DNA of 29,151 nucleotides from Priapulus caudatus. Lineage: Eukaryota; Priapulida; Priapulimorpha; Priapulimorphida; Priapulidae. The stretch spans positions 11,996 through 41,146 of the forward strand of contig NW_014577196.1 of NCBI RefSeq assembly GCF_000485595.1, given 5' to 3'. Position numbers and translations under genes: made by a program. The notes under the pieces were generated by a model. It saw only the letters and a list, made by a program, of their open reading frames with translations. It did no database searches and was not told where the DNA came from. Of this stretch, positions 1-10,423 are shown in pieces (position 1 is the stretch's first letter; each line of letters opens with the position of its first letter).

Positions 1-65
1 GAGAGAGAGAGAGAGAGAGTGTGTGATCGAGCGAGAGAGAGAGGGAGAGAGAGAGCGAAAGAGAA
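1..65. repeat. GA-rich simple repeat
   Basis: Imperfect (GA)n tract with some GT, GC and AAAG interruptions, running into the left edge of the window, so its full length is unknown. No coding content. Confidence 0.9.
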
Positions 66-803
66 AGAATAAGAGGGACAACGAGGGAGAGCGAACGCAG
101 CGATGGGAGGCTGCTCTTGATTCGTTTGCCAGTGAGTTTAGCATCAGAACACCTGCCGTCAGGTGAGCGCTGTCGCTCTGCGGCACTTGTTACTACATAT
201 TTGAAATTCGGCCATATAAGCTAAATCCTAATTTATATCATATGCCTAAACCAACATATCATCAAGAGCTAATAATACATTGATATCACGCAAATTGTTA
301 ATTTTTTAGTATGTTTGTACAGTATTATTCTAAAATATATATTTTTTTTAAATAATAAAAAACCACACCCAAATATAATGGAAATTAATTAGGAACACAA
401 AAACCATTACAGATAGGTTCATTTTTCATATCGATATCATTACAGTAAATTGAAAAAGGTTTAGTTATATCAGGTTATTCTGGTTATATGTACTTCATAA
501 GTCTCGAGATTTCTTGGCGCCGTCCATCAGTCGAGGCCTGTGTTGACTTTTCAGCACTCCTTAGACCTGCCTCCTAGTTACGAGAAGAGCGTGATCTGCC
601 ATTACATGCAGTTTCGACCTGGCTGTGACGGCAGCTGATAGGTAGGCGTAGTAATCTTGATCCAGGTTTGCTGTGTACAAATACACATAGATGTATCGCT
701 AATGATCTATCAATCGTAATTGTGTTATAAAATGTGCATAATATATCAATATCAGTCTGTTCATACGTGTAAACAACAAATAATGAATATATATATATGT
801 TTA
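66..803. other. AT-rich non-coding stretch, no gene seen
   Basis: No exon with splice sites and recognisable protein similarity was found on either strand. It lies 3' of monooxygenase copy 1 (minus strand), so it could hold that gene's missing last exon or 3' UTR, but I could not identify either. Confidence 0.5.
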
Positions 804-1036
804 TCTATATATATAAAGTTGTTCAGCCGAATTAGTCCGAACTCGGATAACTAGAGAACTCCGCAACCTAGAGGAAAACCAAAAATATTTTCAGAATCAG
901 CATGTCTGGGAAGTGGTTCTGGCTGAAACAAAAATTTAAAAAAGTTAAAAATTGATAAAAATTCTATTCATCAATAGATGGCGGTGCGTACAGATTAACA
1001 TCACGTACGTGTGAATCCATTCTGTATACCCTGAAC

Positions 1037-1107
1037 GGCGCAGTGGCCTAATCGCTAGAACATCCGTCTCCTACACCGGGATTCTGGGTTCGAGTCCCAG
1101 CTGGGGA
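1037..1107 (+). other. tRNA-Arg(CCT)-like block inside Helitron A
   Basis: It has an intact B box (GGTTCGAGTCC), an A-box-like TGGCCTAATCG and a CTCCTAC anticodon loop reading CCT. The acceptor stem is broken: the 5' side is GGCGCAG where the 3' side CTGGGG needs CCCCAG. It matches the better preserved block at 7702-7774. I read it as a decayed tRNA-derived module carried by the Helitron, not a functional tRNA gene. Confidence 0.7.
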
Positions 1108-1158
1108 ACTTATTTTCCCCTTTTTTCCTTTTTTCCCCTTTACCTACCTCTTTAGTAT

Positions 1159-1222
1159 CAGGAGCGTATAATGACAAATATATTTGTCATTTGACATATA
1201 TATTTGTCATTATACGCTCCTG
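1159..1222. repeat. 25-bp perfect inverted repeat (hairpin) inside Helitron A
   Basis: Arms 1159-1183 and 1198-1222 are exact reverse complements (beginning CAGGAGCGTATAATGACA) around a 14-base loop. It lies between the tRNA-like block and the pentamer array and has no counterpart in Helitron B, so it may be a small insertion or an element-specific structure. Confidence 0.9.
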
Positions 1223-1308
1223 TTAGTTAGTATTATTTTTTATTTTTTACTTTTTATTTTTTATTTTTAATGTTTTTTATTTTGATTCTTATTATTTTTT
1301 ACTGTTTG

Positions 1309-1505
1309 GGATGGGATGGCATGGCATGGCATGGCATGGCATGGCATGGCATGCGATGGGATGGGATGGGGTGGGATGGGATGGCATGGCATGTCATGGG
1401 ATGGCATGGGATGCGATGGGATGGGATGGGATATGGGATGCGATGCAGTGCGATGGGATGGGATGGCATGGAATGGGATGGATGGATGGATGCATGGATG
1501 GATGC
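1309..1505 (+). repeat. ATGGS pentanucleotide array
   Basis: About 38 tandem copies of ATGGC/ATGGG with drift, passing into ATGG tetramers and then ATAG near 1510. Being a pentamer without stops, it creates artificial open frames on both strands (runs of Met, Trp, His, Gly, Asp). It occupies the same position in Helitron A that the 36-37 bp minisatellite occupies in Helitron B. Confidence 0.9.
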
Positions 1506-1758
1506 ATGGATAGATAGATAGTTAGATTTTTTGGGGTATTTTCCTTTCAGCCAAGCGGTCACCAACTGATATGAGTAACGCCACTGATTTCCCCGGGCAA
1601 CGCCGGGTATCCCGCTAGTATATATATATATATATGAAAGTAGTCAGCGTTTCCCGGGGGGGGGGGGAGGGTTACTTATTTTCTAGTAAGACTAGTAGGT
1701 ATTGCGCGGTCTCTCTCTCACACGCATACACTTTCTCCCTCTCACTCACTCCTCCCCC

Positions 1759-1817
1759 TTTTGTGTGTGCGTGCGTGCGTCTGTCACGGTGTGTGTGTGC
1801 GCGCGCGCACATGTGTG

Positions 1818-1881
<64 letters not shown>

Positions 1882-1996
1882 CGTGCGTGCGTGTGTGTGT
1901 GTGTTTGTGTGTATGTGTGTGTGTGTGTTTATGGTTGTGTGCGATCTTGTGTGGGTGCACGCGTGTGTGTGCGCTCGCGTGTGTGTGCACGCGTGT
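1759..1996 (+). repeat. GT/GC dinucleotide microsatellite
   Basis: A long (GT)n core (about 1819-1878) is flanked by GTGC and GCGC runs. The alternating purine-pyrimidine sequence is Z-DNA-prone. It lies 3' of monooxygenase copy 1. Open frames reading poly Cys-Val or Thr-His here are repeat artefacts. Confidence 0.9.
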
Positions 1997-2537
1997 AGTT
2001 GGACGAGTTCATTTTATTTTCTGCATGCTTTATTTAGGCAATGTGAATTGCGTTTGTACGGCGTTATCTCCATACCAGTGCGGAGAACGTGCCTCTCTAT
2101 ATGGAAGCAAAGCGATAGTGACAGAAGGAAACCGAAAATTATGGTTAGATCGGTAGCAGCAGCAGCGTGCAAAGCTGCATTTCACTATGTTACACTGCGG
2201 TTTGCGGTTATCAAATTGAAGGTACGAGGCGGCTTAAAAATTCTAGCCCACTTTCGTTGGAATTCTTTAAGTGATGAAATAAAGGTTTCATGTGTCTACT
2301 CACCTCTGTTTGAGCGTGAAACGTATGAGAAAAAGCGGACAGACAGACAGGCAGGCAGGCAGAGAGACAGACAGACAAAAAACATAATATATAAATTGGC
2401 CCGAAGTTCCCTGTGCTGCACTGACTATTGTGTATGGTGCGCTGTGGACACGGGAGCTTTCCATCTAGATGCCCTGTGCGGATTTCACGATTTTAGGTCT
2501 ATTGGATGATGAAAGAAATGGCCGCATATGCACTCAC
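1997..2537. other. 3' flank of monooxygenase copy 1, no exon confirmed
   Basis: Copy 1 exon 12 ends with a good donor at 2538, so at least one more exon is expected downstream on the minus strand. A short minus-strand candidate around 2010-2090 follows a pyrimidine-rich stretch and an AG, but its translation shows no recognisable similarity and it has no counterpart next to copy 2. An AGAC/AGGC microsatellite is at about 2338-2378. Confidence 0.4.
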
Positions 2538-5533
2538 CGAATATTCCGAATAATCACTCTTTAGACATGCATTGTACATCTTGGCAGAACGCAGGAAGGT
2601 TTGGTATTCGTCCCTCTTCCCTTTTTTCTTGTATTCCTCAGAGTAATATTCATTGAATAGGCTCTTCATTGGCTGGTTAGCTAGAGCTCGAGGTCCAGTT
2701 ATTCTGCAAAGCCAATATAAATTAATCGACGTTACAAAGGTACTACCATGTTCCTTGTATCTCCATAAGTTTAAGATTACTTATCATAATGACTTATAGC
2801 TAATCTATTGTCGTTGAATACATGATATTAGATACATATGATGCGCGTAACATTCTACGTATTTCCCAATTCACTCTATTCGCCAATGTGTATTAATTCG
2901 TCAATTATTTGATACTAGTGTTCATGTTTTGCTTACAGTATTGCCCTAGCTCAGCGTGTGGCATCAACGCTACCGTCTAATACGACGCTATGAATGTATC
3001 CTACTTACATTGGATTGAGATATTTTCGTTCTTCGTTGGCACCACCAAAATTGTTCGCACCGAGCTGTTCCAGATACCAGTCTGGATCACTGGAGCTCAG
3101 GCATAAAGCCAGCGGTATCTTTGGGTAGTACGACAGTTCCACCAAACACATTTCGTCTGTCGTAGCTAGACCTCCCTACAAAAATAGTTTATTCGACAGT
3201 GATATAACCACCGTCCGCATAATAGGTGGTACTATTTTAAACCTTAAAATTTGGAAAGAAATTTTGACTCTCAGTTTTACATATAGGGCCTATATCCGCA
3301 GCTGCCCTCACTCGTTGTCCTTCCTCCGTCGGGGATCGAATTATATTCTCTAGTGCCACCCCTGGCCACGTGTGCCCAAGCGACACAGCGACCGGTTGAT
3401 CATTAGGAACATTAGACAAACATAGTGTAGGACTTCATTGCCTTTGCAGTAAAAACGCGATGTTATATTCTGCATCATCCTCAGCATTGAAAATAATTCT
3501 GTATGTATGTACGTCGTTTGTCTCGCTATGTAGTACTCACGAACGTGAAATCTTGTCTGTCTTTCGTCTCATAGTCACATTCCACCATCAAGCCGTCGCC
3601 CTGAAATTAAATACCAGTATCTTTTGCAAGTAGCCTTGGGTAATGTGTGAGATACTGCGAGGACACCGAACAGCGTATGAATGCAAAGACGTAAATGATA
3701 TCGCCATCACCAGGAGTGAAAAAAAAAACAATTTTATTCACTCGTGATATCACCATTAGGTAAAACGTATAATTATGTAAATGATTGTGTGTATACACAA
3801 ATATACTCAATATTGAATGTAAATTGAGGGAGTAATGAGCGCAATATTCACCCACATAAGATAGGAATGACAGTTAGAACGTAGACGCACACACACTGTA
3901 AATACCTACCGGCATGATTTTGACTTCGTTGTCAAAGAATTTGTTGTATTGATAGTTGAAGTCGAAGTTTTCGTCTGCTGCCATCAGTTCGACTGTGCCG
4001 TCCTTGCGGAGTATTAGAACTCGTATTGCTTTAGCTGTTAAGTGCGCATGCAGGTAGACTGCAAACACGTTGATACCATCTTGTGGGAAAGCCTGTAGAA
4101 ATGGAATAATATCATCATTATAAGTAAATGTAACGCCACTATAGAGCCAACCAGCATCAGCGTATAACATAAACGATAATCGCCATAACGTCATCAGACA
4201 CAAATCGATCAGGATGAATTAAAACGTTTTATTTTAAATCGGTGGTAGCCAAATTAAAAGCAGCAATACACGGAAGTTCGCGTCAGAAACCTACATCCTC
4301 TGTGCACGCCGGGAAGCAGTAGCCAGGCATTGTCAGGGGCGTGTCGTAATGCGGCGGAATCTGCATGAAGGCTGTCACCTCGTTCCCGATCTCCAGCTCG
4401 CCCGCGTCATGCTGACGCAGCGTTGACGTCAGCCATAGACGCATGCCTGAGGAATCTCTCTTTCCTGTCCAGAAATACGGAAATTGATCCTGGGCCGAGT
4501 ACGCAGTTGTTATCAAGGCGGGTAGGGTAACGCTCTAATAGAGAAATTGCGCCTGGACTAAATGGGTGGTAGTGGTGAGAATCGTTATGATAACGAATGA
4601 GGAAAGGGCAGTTGGTTATTTGACTAGTTATTTAAATATTTAGAAAACGATGTAAACGGACATAAAATTAACAGTATTAAAGAACTGTAGCTCCTATATG
4701 GCGACCACTAAGGCAGCCGTAAATGGATCAAGGAATATTACATGTGGCGTACCTCTTAGCAGGGTTGGGTTGTCGTAATGAACTTCCAAAATATATACGT
4801 TTGCACCGTTAGGTTCGCCGATCGGGTAGCCAACATTACTAGGAAAATCGTACACCTAGTGCAAAGATAGAACGTGCAATGTGGGCGTTAATGCAGTCGG
4901 TGTTCGCATGACGATAATATTTTTCGTATTTTTCATTAAGGCATACGTTTGATTTAGCGAGTTCTCTATATATTCTCACTCGTCCTGATCTTTTGGTCTT
5001 AATATTAGTACGTATAAAAGAAACCCTATTCATATAAAATAAACAATTGGCAATTGCACTGGGTCGGGGTCCCTTAGATGGGCTTATGCAATCTACAAGA
5101 ATGTACCGTAGCGGTTTCGTTTCGTTTCTGTGCGTATGGATCTTTTTTGAACGATGAAACGAACTGATTATGTATAAAGTCATGAGATCAGTACCTCGCC
5201 ACCTATAGCCCAGCCGACAACGATCTGAGTGCAGGGCATCTTCTCTGCTGAGTTCTCTCCGCAGTTGAACGTAATGTCGTCCACTTCGTTAGCTTCGCGA
5301 TTCGTGAATCGCGGACATTCGTAGAGAAGCATGTGGTGAACAATTCCCTCGTTACCTGGTGTGATTATAGCCTCCATCTACGCATGTGGTGGTTTTAAAT
5401 TTGTATAATATCGAGAAATTGATAAAATTTATAATATATATTTGTTATATTGCTTTATCTATCCCCCTCGCTCTTGCTCCTTTTCGCTCTCTCTCTCTCT
5501 CTCTCTCTCCTCCTCTGTCTCTCTCTCTCTCTC

Positions 5534-5573
<40 letters not shown>

Positions 5574-5599
5574 TCTGCTCTCCTCTTCTACTTCTGTGA

Positions 5600-5670
<71 letters not shown>

Positions 5671-8600
5671 AGCAAGAGCCAAAAAAGTGGAAAACTTCAC
5701 ACTACGAGCAAATAATCTTACCCTTATCATATGATGCTTTCCGCTGAGGGATGGTGTTTTTATATACTTGCACCTGTAGGTTGTATCTGAATTCCTAATC
5801 CGCACCTGTAGAAATCATACCTTTGGTAGAGGCTATACACCAAGGCTCACCCAAATCATTAGAAATCAGTGGCGTAGTTAGGGGGGCCAAAGGGGGCCAT
5901 GGCCCCCTTGTTGATCCGAAAGTTAAAAAAAAGGAAAAAAAGAATTGTTCTACTAAAAAGAGAATCGTCGTAGTCAGAATGAAGGCTGTACATGTACTCA
6001 AAAGTGCCTCAAGTACCATCTCCTGCGATCTACATTTAAAAAAATTTCTGGGGTAGGACTCTCATACCCCCAGTGTTTCACCCCCTCCTCGTAATCCTGG
6101 ATCCGCCACTGAACAGTTACATATCAATTAAGGAAGCAGGAAACAACGAACACAAATGTCGCCTTTTTACATGGCGCCCAAAACAAAGATTGCAGAGCTG
6201 AGAGGCGGGGGAGAATAGGGTGTGGAGAGGGAAGCGGAGGAACCATTAAAATATTAAGTCATCCACTGTTTTGCGCAGTTCGCTGTTTTTGGCCCTCCCC
6301 TGTTAAAAAATCCTGGCTACATATGTAACACCAATGTTAGAAATCATGGCGCTGTTGTAGCACGCATATAATATTATGTTCTCAATTTTCTAATGTAGAG
6401 ACTATTGTGAATTGAGTTTGGTTATATTTCTCCGTCACTGTATCACAGGCCTACGGTGCAGGGCGCTAGAGTTGGATGCTAGCAACATTGTGACATATAC
6501 CATGGTTTTTCAACATCAGTTGTTGACATTTCTTCTTTGTTAGCAGAAGATACCAATAATGCCACTAGAACTTAATTTCTAAGCCTTCTAAGATTTAATT
6601 CTAGGGTGTACATGCAGGGTCTGGTTACAGGCAACTTTATATTGAACTCGTATAGCGGTTATCAAGTAGGGCCTAACTCTGTGTAACACGGACAATGCTT
6701 ACATTGTCCATCGTCACGTCAAAGGAGCTTGCATCTGGAGGAATCGTCGATTCAACGTAGTAAGACAGCAAGTGGAGACTCCGGCGCCCCCTGTTGGTGG
6801 CTCCGTGATACGCGAGGTCCTCTGGTGCTGACGGGTCATTTTGGTTCAGCGCCCAGATCACGCGTATGGTGCCGTCCTGTCAGCAGACGATGTGCATAAC
6901 TTGAATGATATTAATAGAATGCATAGAAACTGTACTTTCGCTGATTGGTATGAAAATGTATTTAACACTTGATGCCATGGCATAAGTTATTTATTTATTA
7001 AGACAGCGACTACGGTCATGGAGGTAGCAGCTCAAGTAACAAAGGGGCAGGGAGGCCAAACAATGCCTTTACGTCTCAGTTAACTTCAACGCAAATTTTG
7101 TTTTGCTAAACAATCAATGAAGGCGACACTTAGCACAAGTGGGTAGTTGGGTTTTCCTCAAGTTGTCATCTTCCAACTAAAATCTATCATGACATTAACT
7201 AGTAATCAGTGTGCTTGTATGAAGTATATTGCACCAGTCTAATTTAGTAAACCGACTACCGTAATGATGCTGTCGTCGTCATCGTCGCATGTGTCAAGGG
7301 CGCGTCGGACTTTCAGCATAGTGACACCGTTCACTTCCTGTCCAGATATCAATGTCCAATCCTGACTCGCGTCTATTGATGGTTGTATATAATCACGCGC
7401 CTTGCGATCCTACAATTTTTTAAAGTACGGGCGAGTAGGAACTTCTCATCTGGTTTCTATATATATAAAGTTGTTGAGTTTGTGTGTACTCTTATAACTA
7501 GAAAACTACGCAGCCTAGAGGAAAACTGAAGATATTTTCAGAATCAGCACGTCTCGGAGGTTGGTTCTGGCTAAAACAAAAATTTTTAAAAGTTAAAAAG
7601 TTAAACATTGAAAAAAAATTACGAATTTGCCATTCGTCAATAGATGGCGGTGCCTACAGCTTAACATCTCGGATGACTGAATGATGCTTTCTACGCATAA
7701 TGCCCCAGTGGTCAAATGGATGAGCCATCGGTCTCCTAAACCGGGCGTTTTGGGTTCGAGTCCCACCTGGGGGAATCTTTTGTTTGTGGACCAAATAAAT
7801 TCTTAGCAACCACAAACAGTTTGTGGACCCAAAAAATTCTTAGCCACCACAAACAGTTTGTGGACCAAGAAATTCTTAGACACCACAAACAGTTTTTGGA
7901 ACAAAGAATATTTAGCCACCACAAACAGTTTGCAGATCAAAAAATTTCTTAGCCACCACAAACAGTTTGTGGACCCAAAAATTTCTTAGCCACCACAAAC
8001 AGTTCGTGGACCCAAAAATTTCTTAGTCACCACAAACAGTTTGTGGACCAAAAAATTCCTTAACCACCACAAACAGTTTGTGGACCAAAAAAACTGGGTC
8101 TTCTTACCACCATCAGCGCCATCTACCATCATTTTTTATGAAAGAATTTTGGCAGCACTATGCAATTGTTACAGTCATTAAAATATATAGATGCACTACT
8201 TGCCCTGGTGTAATTTTTCGCGCAGAGGGATTGCTAATCCACGTTCCAGACTTACTAGTACATAACTAGATAGATTGATCGATTGATCAATCGATCGATT
8301 GATTGATCGATAGAAAGATAGATAGATAGATAGATAGATACATAGATACATAGATATACATAGATACATAGATACATAGATACATATATATACATATATA
8401 CATAGATACATAGATAGATATTTTTTGGGTATTTCTCTTTCAACCAAGTGGTCACCAACTGAGCGCTTTATTTCCCGGCAACGCCGGGTGTCCTGCTAGT
8501 ACGGTTATATTCGCTATAACCAGGCTAAAGCATTAGGATTGAAATCGAACAAATGTGTGCAAGACGTGTCAATGAAAAATGTTCTTGCTGTAAAGGTTTA

Positions 8601-9651
8601 AACGCCCGCTCCGAGTTTGTTGGCTAATTACTGAGAATCTTCTGCAATGGCACACGGGGACAAACCAGACAAGACTGGTCTAGTCTTATCCATGTGAGCG
8701 TTTGCTGACTACTCAAATTATTTTTCGTTCTGAATTGCTAACCCATAACAACTCGAAAGTGGTCGTCATGATAACAATAGCCATAGCGAGGGGTAGCAAA
8801 CCCATTTCCATCGAAATTAACCAAGTCGGTGCATGCTGGTCTGTGAGTATCGAACTGTAAAATCGAGTAAGCCCAGAGATAAGCTATTCAAGAAGCCGGT
8901 GGCTCGCGCAGTGCAATAATATAATATTCGCACGTACACCAAGCGGCTGCTGATATTAAAACTTACACAGACCATGTGTTGGCACTTACGTACTCACTGT
9001 TCCACTTCATTTACCTGAATGAATCTTATTATGCCCACAGAAAGAGACACGGGCACGTTAACACGGGCGCTCACACGCACGCGCAATTATCTTTCGCATT
9101 TACCTGAAGGTAGACGTTGCCATTCTTTACCCAGCCGGTCGCGATGTCACTACCTTTCATCCCGCCTGTAGGAGAGATGCCGAAACCAACCCATCCCGTA
9201 GTTTCCGCGTGAATTTCAAAGACTATGTGTGTGCTGTCGAACCTGCGCGTGTATTAGATGTTCTTTCTACAGATTCATTCAGTAAAATTCTTGTGGCAAT
9301 TTTAAAAGATTGATCCGTAACTAAGCCCGTACATTTTACACGTCCTATTTATCAATAATAATCTTTTATTGATACAATTCTGGTTACCAGTATTTCGAAA
9401 TTAGCGAACACGTGCACACACGCGCACGCACACGCACACGAACACGCACGCACGCACGCACGCGCGCGCGGACGCCTGCACACACTCACATATGTAGCAA
9501 GTAATGGGTATAATTACTTCCAGTATAAGGTCACCCTTCCCTCTGGGTCTAGCAGCGCTGACTGCGGGAAGTTCTCAGACGTCTGCAGCGCCGAGCTGGC
9601 ATCCAGCAGCAGCACACCGACGACAACCGTGCAGACGATCACCAGCTTCAT
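2538..9651 (-). CDS. MOXD1: DBH-like (MOXD1-type) copper monooxygenase, copy 1, 12 exons, 3' end incomplete
   Basis: Exons, 5' to 3': 9518-9651, 9104-9242, 7260-7409, 6703-6876, 5722-5805, 5195-5377, 4753-4855, 4295-4464, 3910-4092, 3541-3600, 3009-3175, 2538-2703. All borders are GT/AG and all phases agree, giving 571 codons. Residues 1 to about 20 are a signal peptide (MKLVIVCTVVVGVLLLDASS). A DOMON domain follows (about 30-150; GWVGFGISPTGGMKGSDI, start LDPEGRVTLYWKF), then the two copper type II ascorbate-dependent monooxygenase domains. Copper ligands expected for the PHM/DBH family are present: His241-His242 (VHHMLLYEC), His314 (LEVHYDNP), His394 and His396 (LHAHL), Met469 (DEMC). Family members hydroxylate substrates in the secretory pathway using copper and ascorbate; this protein's substrate is unknown. 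WAIGGE and the overall spacing favour MOXD1 over true DBH. The final exon (about 40 residues in relatives) was not found. The start ATG is followed by the signal peptide and has a TATA-like box upstream. Confidence 0.93.
5467..5670 (+). repeat. CT then TG/TGCG microsatellite in copy 1 intron 5
   Basis: A (CT)n tract at about 5490-5580 is followed by (TG)n and (TGCG)n at 5598-5669. It lies between exons 6 and 5 of the monooxygenase. Copy 2 has no such tract at the matching place, so it arose or was lost after duplication. Confidence 0.9.
5867..6111. mobile_element. Small MITE-like element with CAGTGGCG termini
   Basis: The left end is CAGTGGCGTAGTTAGG and the right end, read inward on the other strand, is CAGTGGCGGATCCAGG; 12 of 16 bases agree. 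The interior has GGCCATGGCCCC and A-rich tracts. No clear target-site duplication is visible. It sits in intron 4 of copy 1 and is absent from the same intron of copy 2. The termini look like those of a class II element, but the superfamily is uncertain. A possible relic of a related end (GGCCCTCCCCTG followed by TCCTGGCTAC) lies at about 6291-6320. Confidence 0.55.
7702..7774 (+). other. tRNA-Arg(CCT)-like sequence inside Helitron B
   Basis: A 73-nt stretch resembles a cytosolic tRNA-Arg with anticodon CCT (7735-7737) in the loop CTCCTAA. The anticodon stem TCGGT/ACCGG pairs with one G-U. The T arm TGGG-TTCGAGT-CCCA is intact and the acceptor strands GCCCCAG and CTGGGGG pair except at the first position. 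The D arm is degraded. Because the same module sits at the same place in Helitron A, it is a carried tRNA-derived block; transcription by RNA polymerase III through the B box is possible but unproven. Confidence 0.75.
7782..8093 (+). repeat. 36-37 bp minisatellite with palindromic units
   Basis: About eight full units and a partial one. Each unit runs from GTTTGTGGACC through an A/T-rich TTCTTAGCCAC to CACAAACA. Across each unit junction the 17 bases CCACAAACAGTTTGTGG form an inverted repeat with a one-base centre, so every junction can fold into a hairpin. Units differ by scattered substitutions. It is the central array of Helitron B. Confidence 0.9.
8264..8419 (+). repeat. GATA/GATC/TACATAGA microsatellite
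   Basis: GATT/GATC repeats at 8270-8310 are followed by (GATA)n and (GATACATA)n up to the 3' block of Helitron B. Helitron A ends its array with a shorter GGAT/GATA run in the same position, so the tetranucleotide tract next to the 3' end seems to be a family trait. Confidence 0.85.
9410..9490 (+). repeat. CA/CG microsatellite in copy 1 intron 1
   Basis: (CACG)n, (ACGC)n and CGCGCG tracts. The same tract is in copy 2 intron 1 at about 18322-18402, nearly unchanged in length and sequence. That is unusual for a fast-changing repeat and points to a recent duplication or conversion of this segment. Confidence 0.85.
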
Positions 9652-9735
9652 ATCGTAACTGAACGTGTCAAGAAACACTGATGTGCGGTCCTGAGCGCGC
9701 GTCAGCGGTGACTAGCGTTCTCCTGGTATCATGGA

Positions 9736-9742
9736 GCTTATA
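9736..9742 (-). promoter_or_regulatory. TATA-like box of monooxygenase copy 1
   Basis: TATAAGC on the minus strand, starting 33 bases upstream of the end of a conserved GCTAGTC element (9710-9715 core), itself about 60 bases before the ATG. Copy 2 has TATATATAAA at exactly the same distance from the same element although the sequence between differs. The likely start site is near 9710, giving a short 5' UTR. This is inferred from position only. Confidence 0.5.
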
Positions 9743-10378
9743 GTCAGCGGATGAGCAGAACTTGTTTCTATGTGGGTCAGGGTGAAAGGATGGATCTACC
9801 ATGTGTTTGTATTGTGAGCAGAGCTATCAAATCCACACCAGGTTTACAATGGGTTACCGTCATTGTACACAAACATGTGAAGGACGCGGTAGGCTCTCGT
9901 ATCCTCGTATCCTATAAGATTTATAACAATGATTTTCTCCCTTTGAACCACTATACCTTAAAAACACCTATTCGTGCATGCGAAATTCCTCCTTCGCGTC
10001 GTTTCGAACATGTTTCGAACGAGCAGTCTTACCTAGACCTGGACACGCTACGTGAAGTGTTATGTTTTATGTTAAAGAGAGGCGAACAAAACCATTAATT
10101 CCCATCGTCCCGGTGCTTAGTGTGAGCCGCTTTTTATTAAAGAAATGATTCTGTCGCCTGGGTGAATATCACCTCTAGTATATTGGAGGGGGAAACTGGA
10201 TCGTGCATGAGCGCTCAGCAAATGCTCAAGTATACATATTAAAAAATTTCGTTCAGAATGTTTCCAATCAAATTCATGTAAATAATGGAAATTAAAGGGC
10301 ATTAAAGCTGTAATGTGGATCCTGCCTTAGGATCACTGGCATGACTGCTAGCTGGTAATTGTCGACCGTAAAGGATGG
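9743..10378. other. Intergenic stretch upstream of copy 1, no gene supported
   Basis: An open frame of 115 codons on the plus strand at 9751-10098 has no recognisable domain, no compositional support and no splice partner. I see nothing else that can be annotated. Confidence 0.5.
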
Positions 10379-10399
10379 CAATGATTATCATAATCATTG
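10379..10399. repeat. 21-bp perfect palindrome
   Basis: CAATGATTAT-C-ATAATCATTG is a perfect inverted repeat around one base, 25 bases left of a larger palindrome. Both lie in the spacer between the two monooxygenase copies. Confidence 0.85.
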
Positions 10400-10423
10400 A
10401 TGATTATACTCATCGTGATCATG

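Larger units (their letters stand above)
804..1618 (+). mobile_element. Non-autonomous Helitron A
   Basis: The element starts with TC (TCTATATATATAAAG) and ends with CTAG at 1615-1618, preceded by a GC-rich hairpin (CCCGG-CAA-CGCCGGG type) at about 1591-1607. The flanking bases are A (803) and T (1619), which is the A|T insertion preference of Helitrons, and there is no target duplication. The 5' block (804-1020), the tRNA-like block and the last ~90 bases match element B at 7456-8499, which sets both ends independently. The middle holds a 25-bp hairpin and a pentanucleotide array. No Rep/helicase coding sequence is present, so it is non-autonomous. The Helitron call rests on end structure and the two-copy comparison; the family name is unknown. 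Confidence 0.8.
7456..8499 (+). mobile_element. Non-autonomous Helitron B, in intron 2 of monooxygenase copy 1
   Basis: It starts TCTATATATATAAAG at 7456 and ends CTAG at 8496-8499, after a hairpin (CCCGGC-AAC-GCCGGG, about 8474-8488); a T follows at 8500. The 5' ~230 bases, the tRNA-like block and the 3' ~80 bases (TTTTTTGGGTATTT to CTAG) are shared with Helitron A; the middle differs. It lies between exon 3 (7260-7409) and exon 2 (9104-9242) of copy 1 and is missing from the equivalent intron of copy 2. It contains no transposase gene. The base before the element is T rather than the usual A, so the exact 5' border is less certain than the 3' border. Confidence 0.8.

Noticed and set aside
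1270-1565. Open frames rich in Met/Trp/Gly/His on both strands
   Set aside because: They come from the stop-free ATGGC/ATGGG pentamer array in Helitron A.
2010-2090. Possible terminal exon of monooxygenase copy 1
   Set aside because: It has an acceptor-like site and a short open frame, but no similarity to family C-termini and no counterpart beside copy 2.
1634-2509. 291-codon plus-strand open frame
   Set aside because: A third of it is poly(Cys-Val) from a GT microsatellite, and the rest has no similarity or codon signal.
4465-4535. Upstream extension of copy 1 exon 8 to the acceptor near 4536
   Set aside because: The open frame continues, but the phase fails; starting at 4464 after ...GGACAG joins exon 7 in phase and gives NPTLLRGKRDSSGMRL, the same length as relatives.
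7702-7774. Functional tRNA-Arg(CCT) gene
   Set aside because: The D arm is degraded, the first acceptor pair is lost, and the same block occurs at the same site in another Helitron copy.
7782-8093. CRISPR-like array of palindromic repeats with regular spacing
   Set aside because: The spacers are themselves repeated, the context is an animal intron and the array is the centre of a Helitron; it is a minisatellite.
9751-10098. 115-codon plus-strand open frame in the spacer
   Set aside because: No recognisable domain, no conservation elsewhere in the window, no splice or promoter support.
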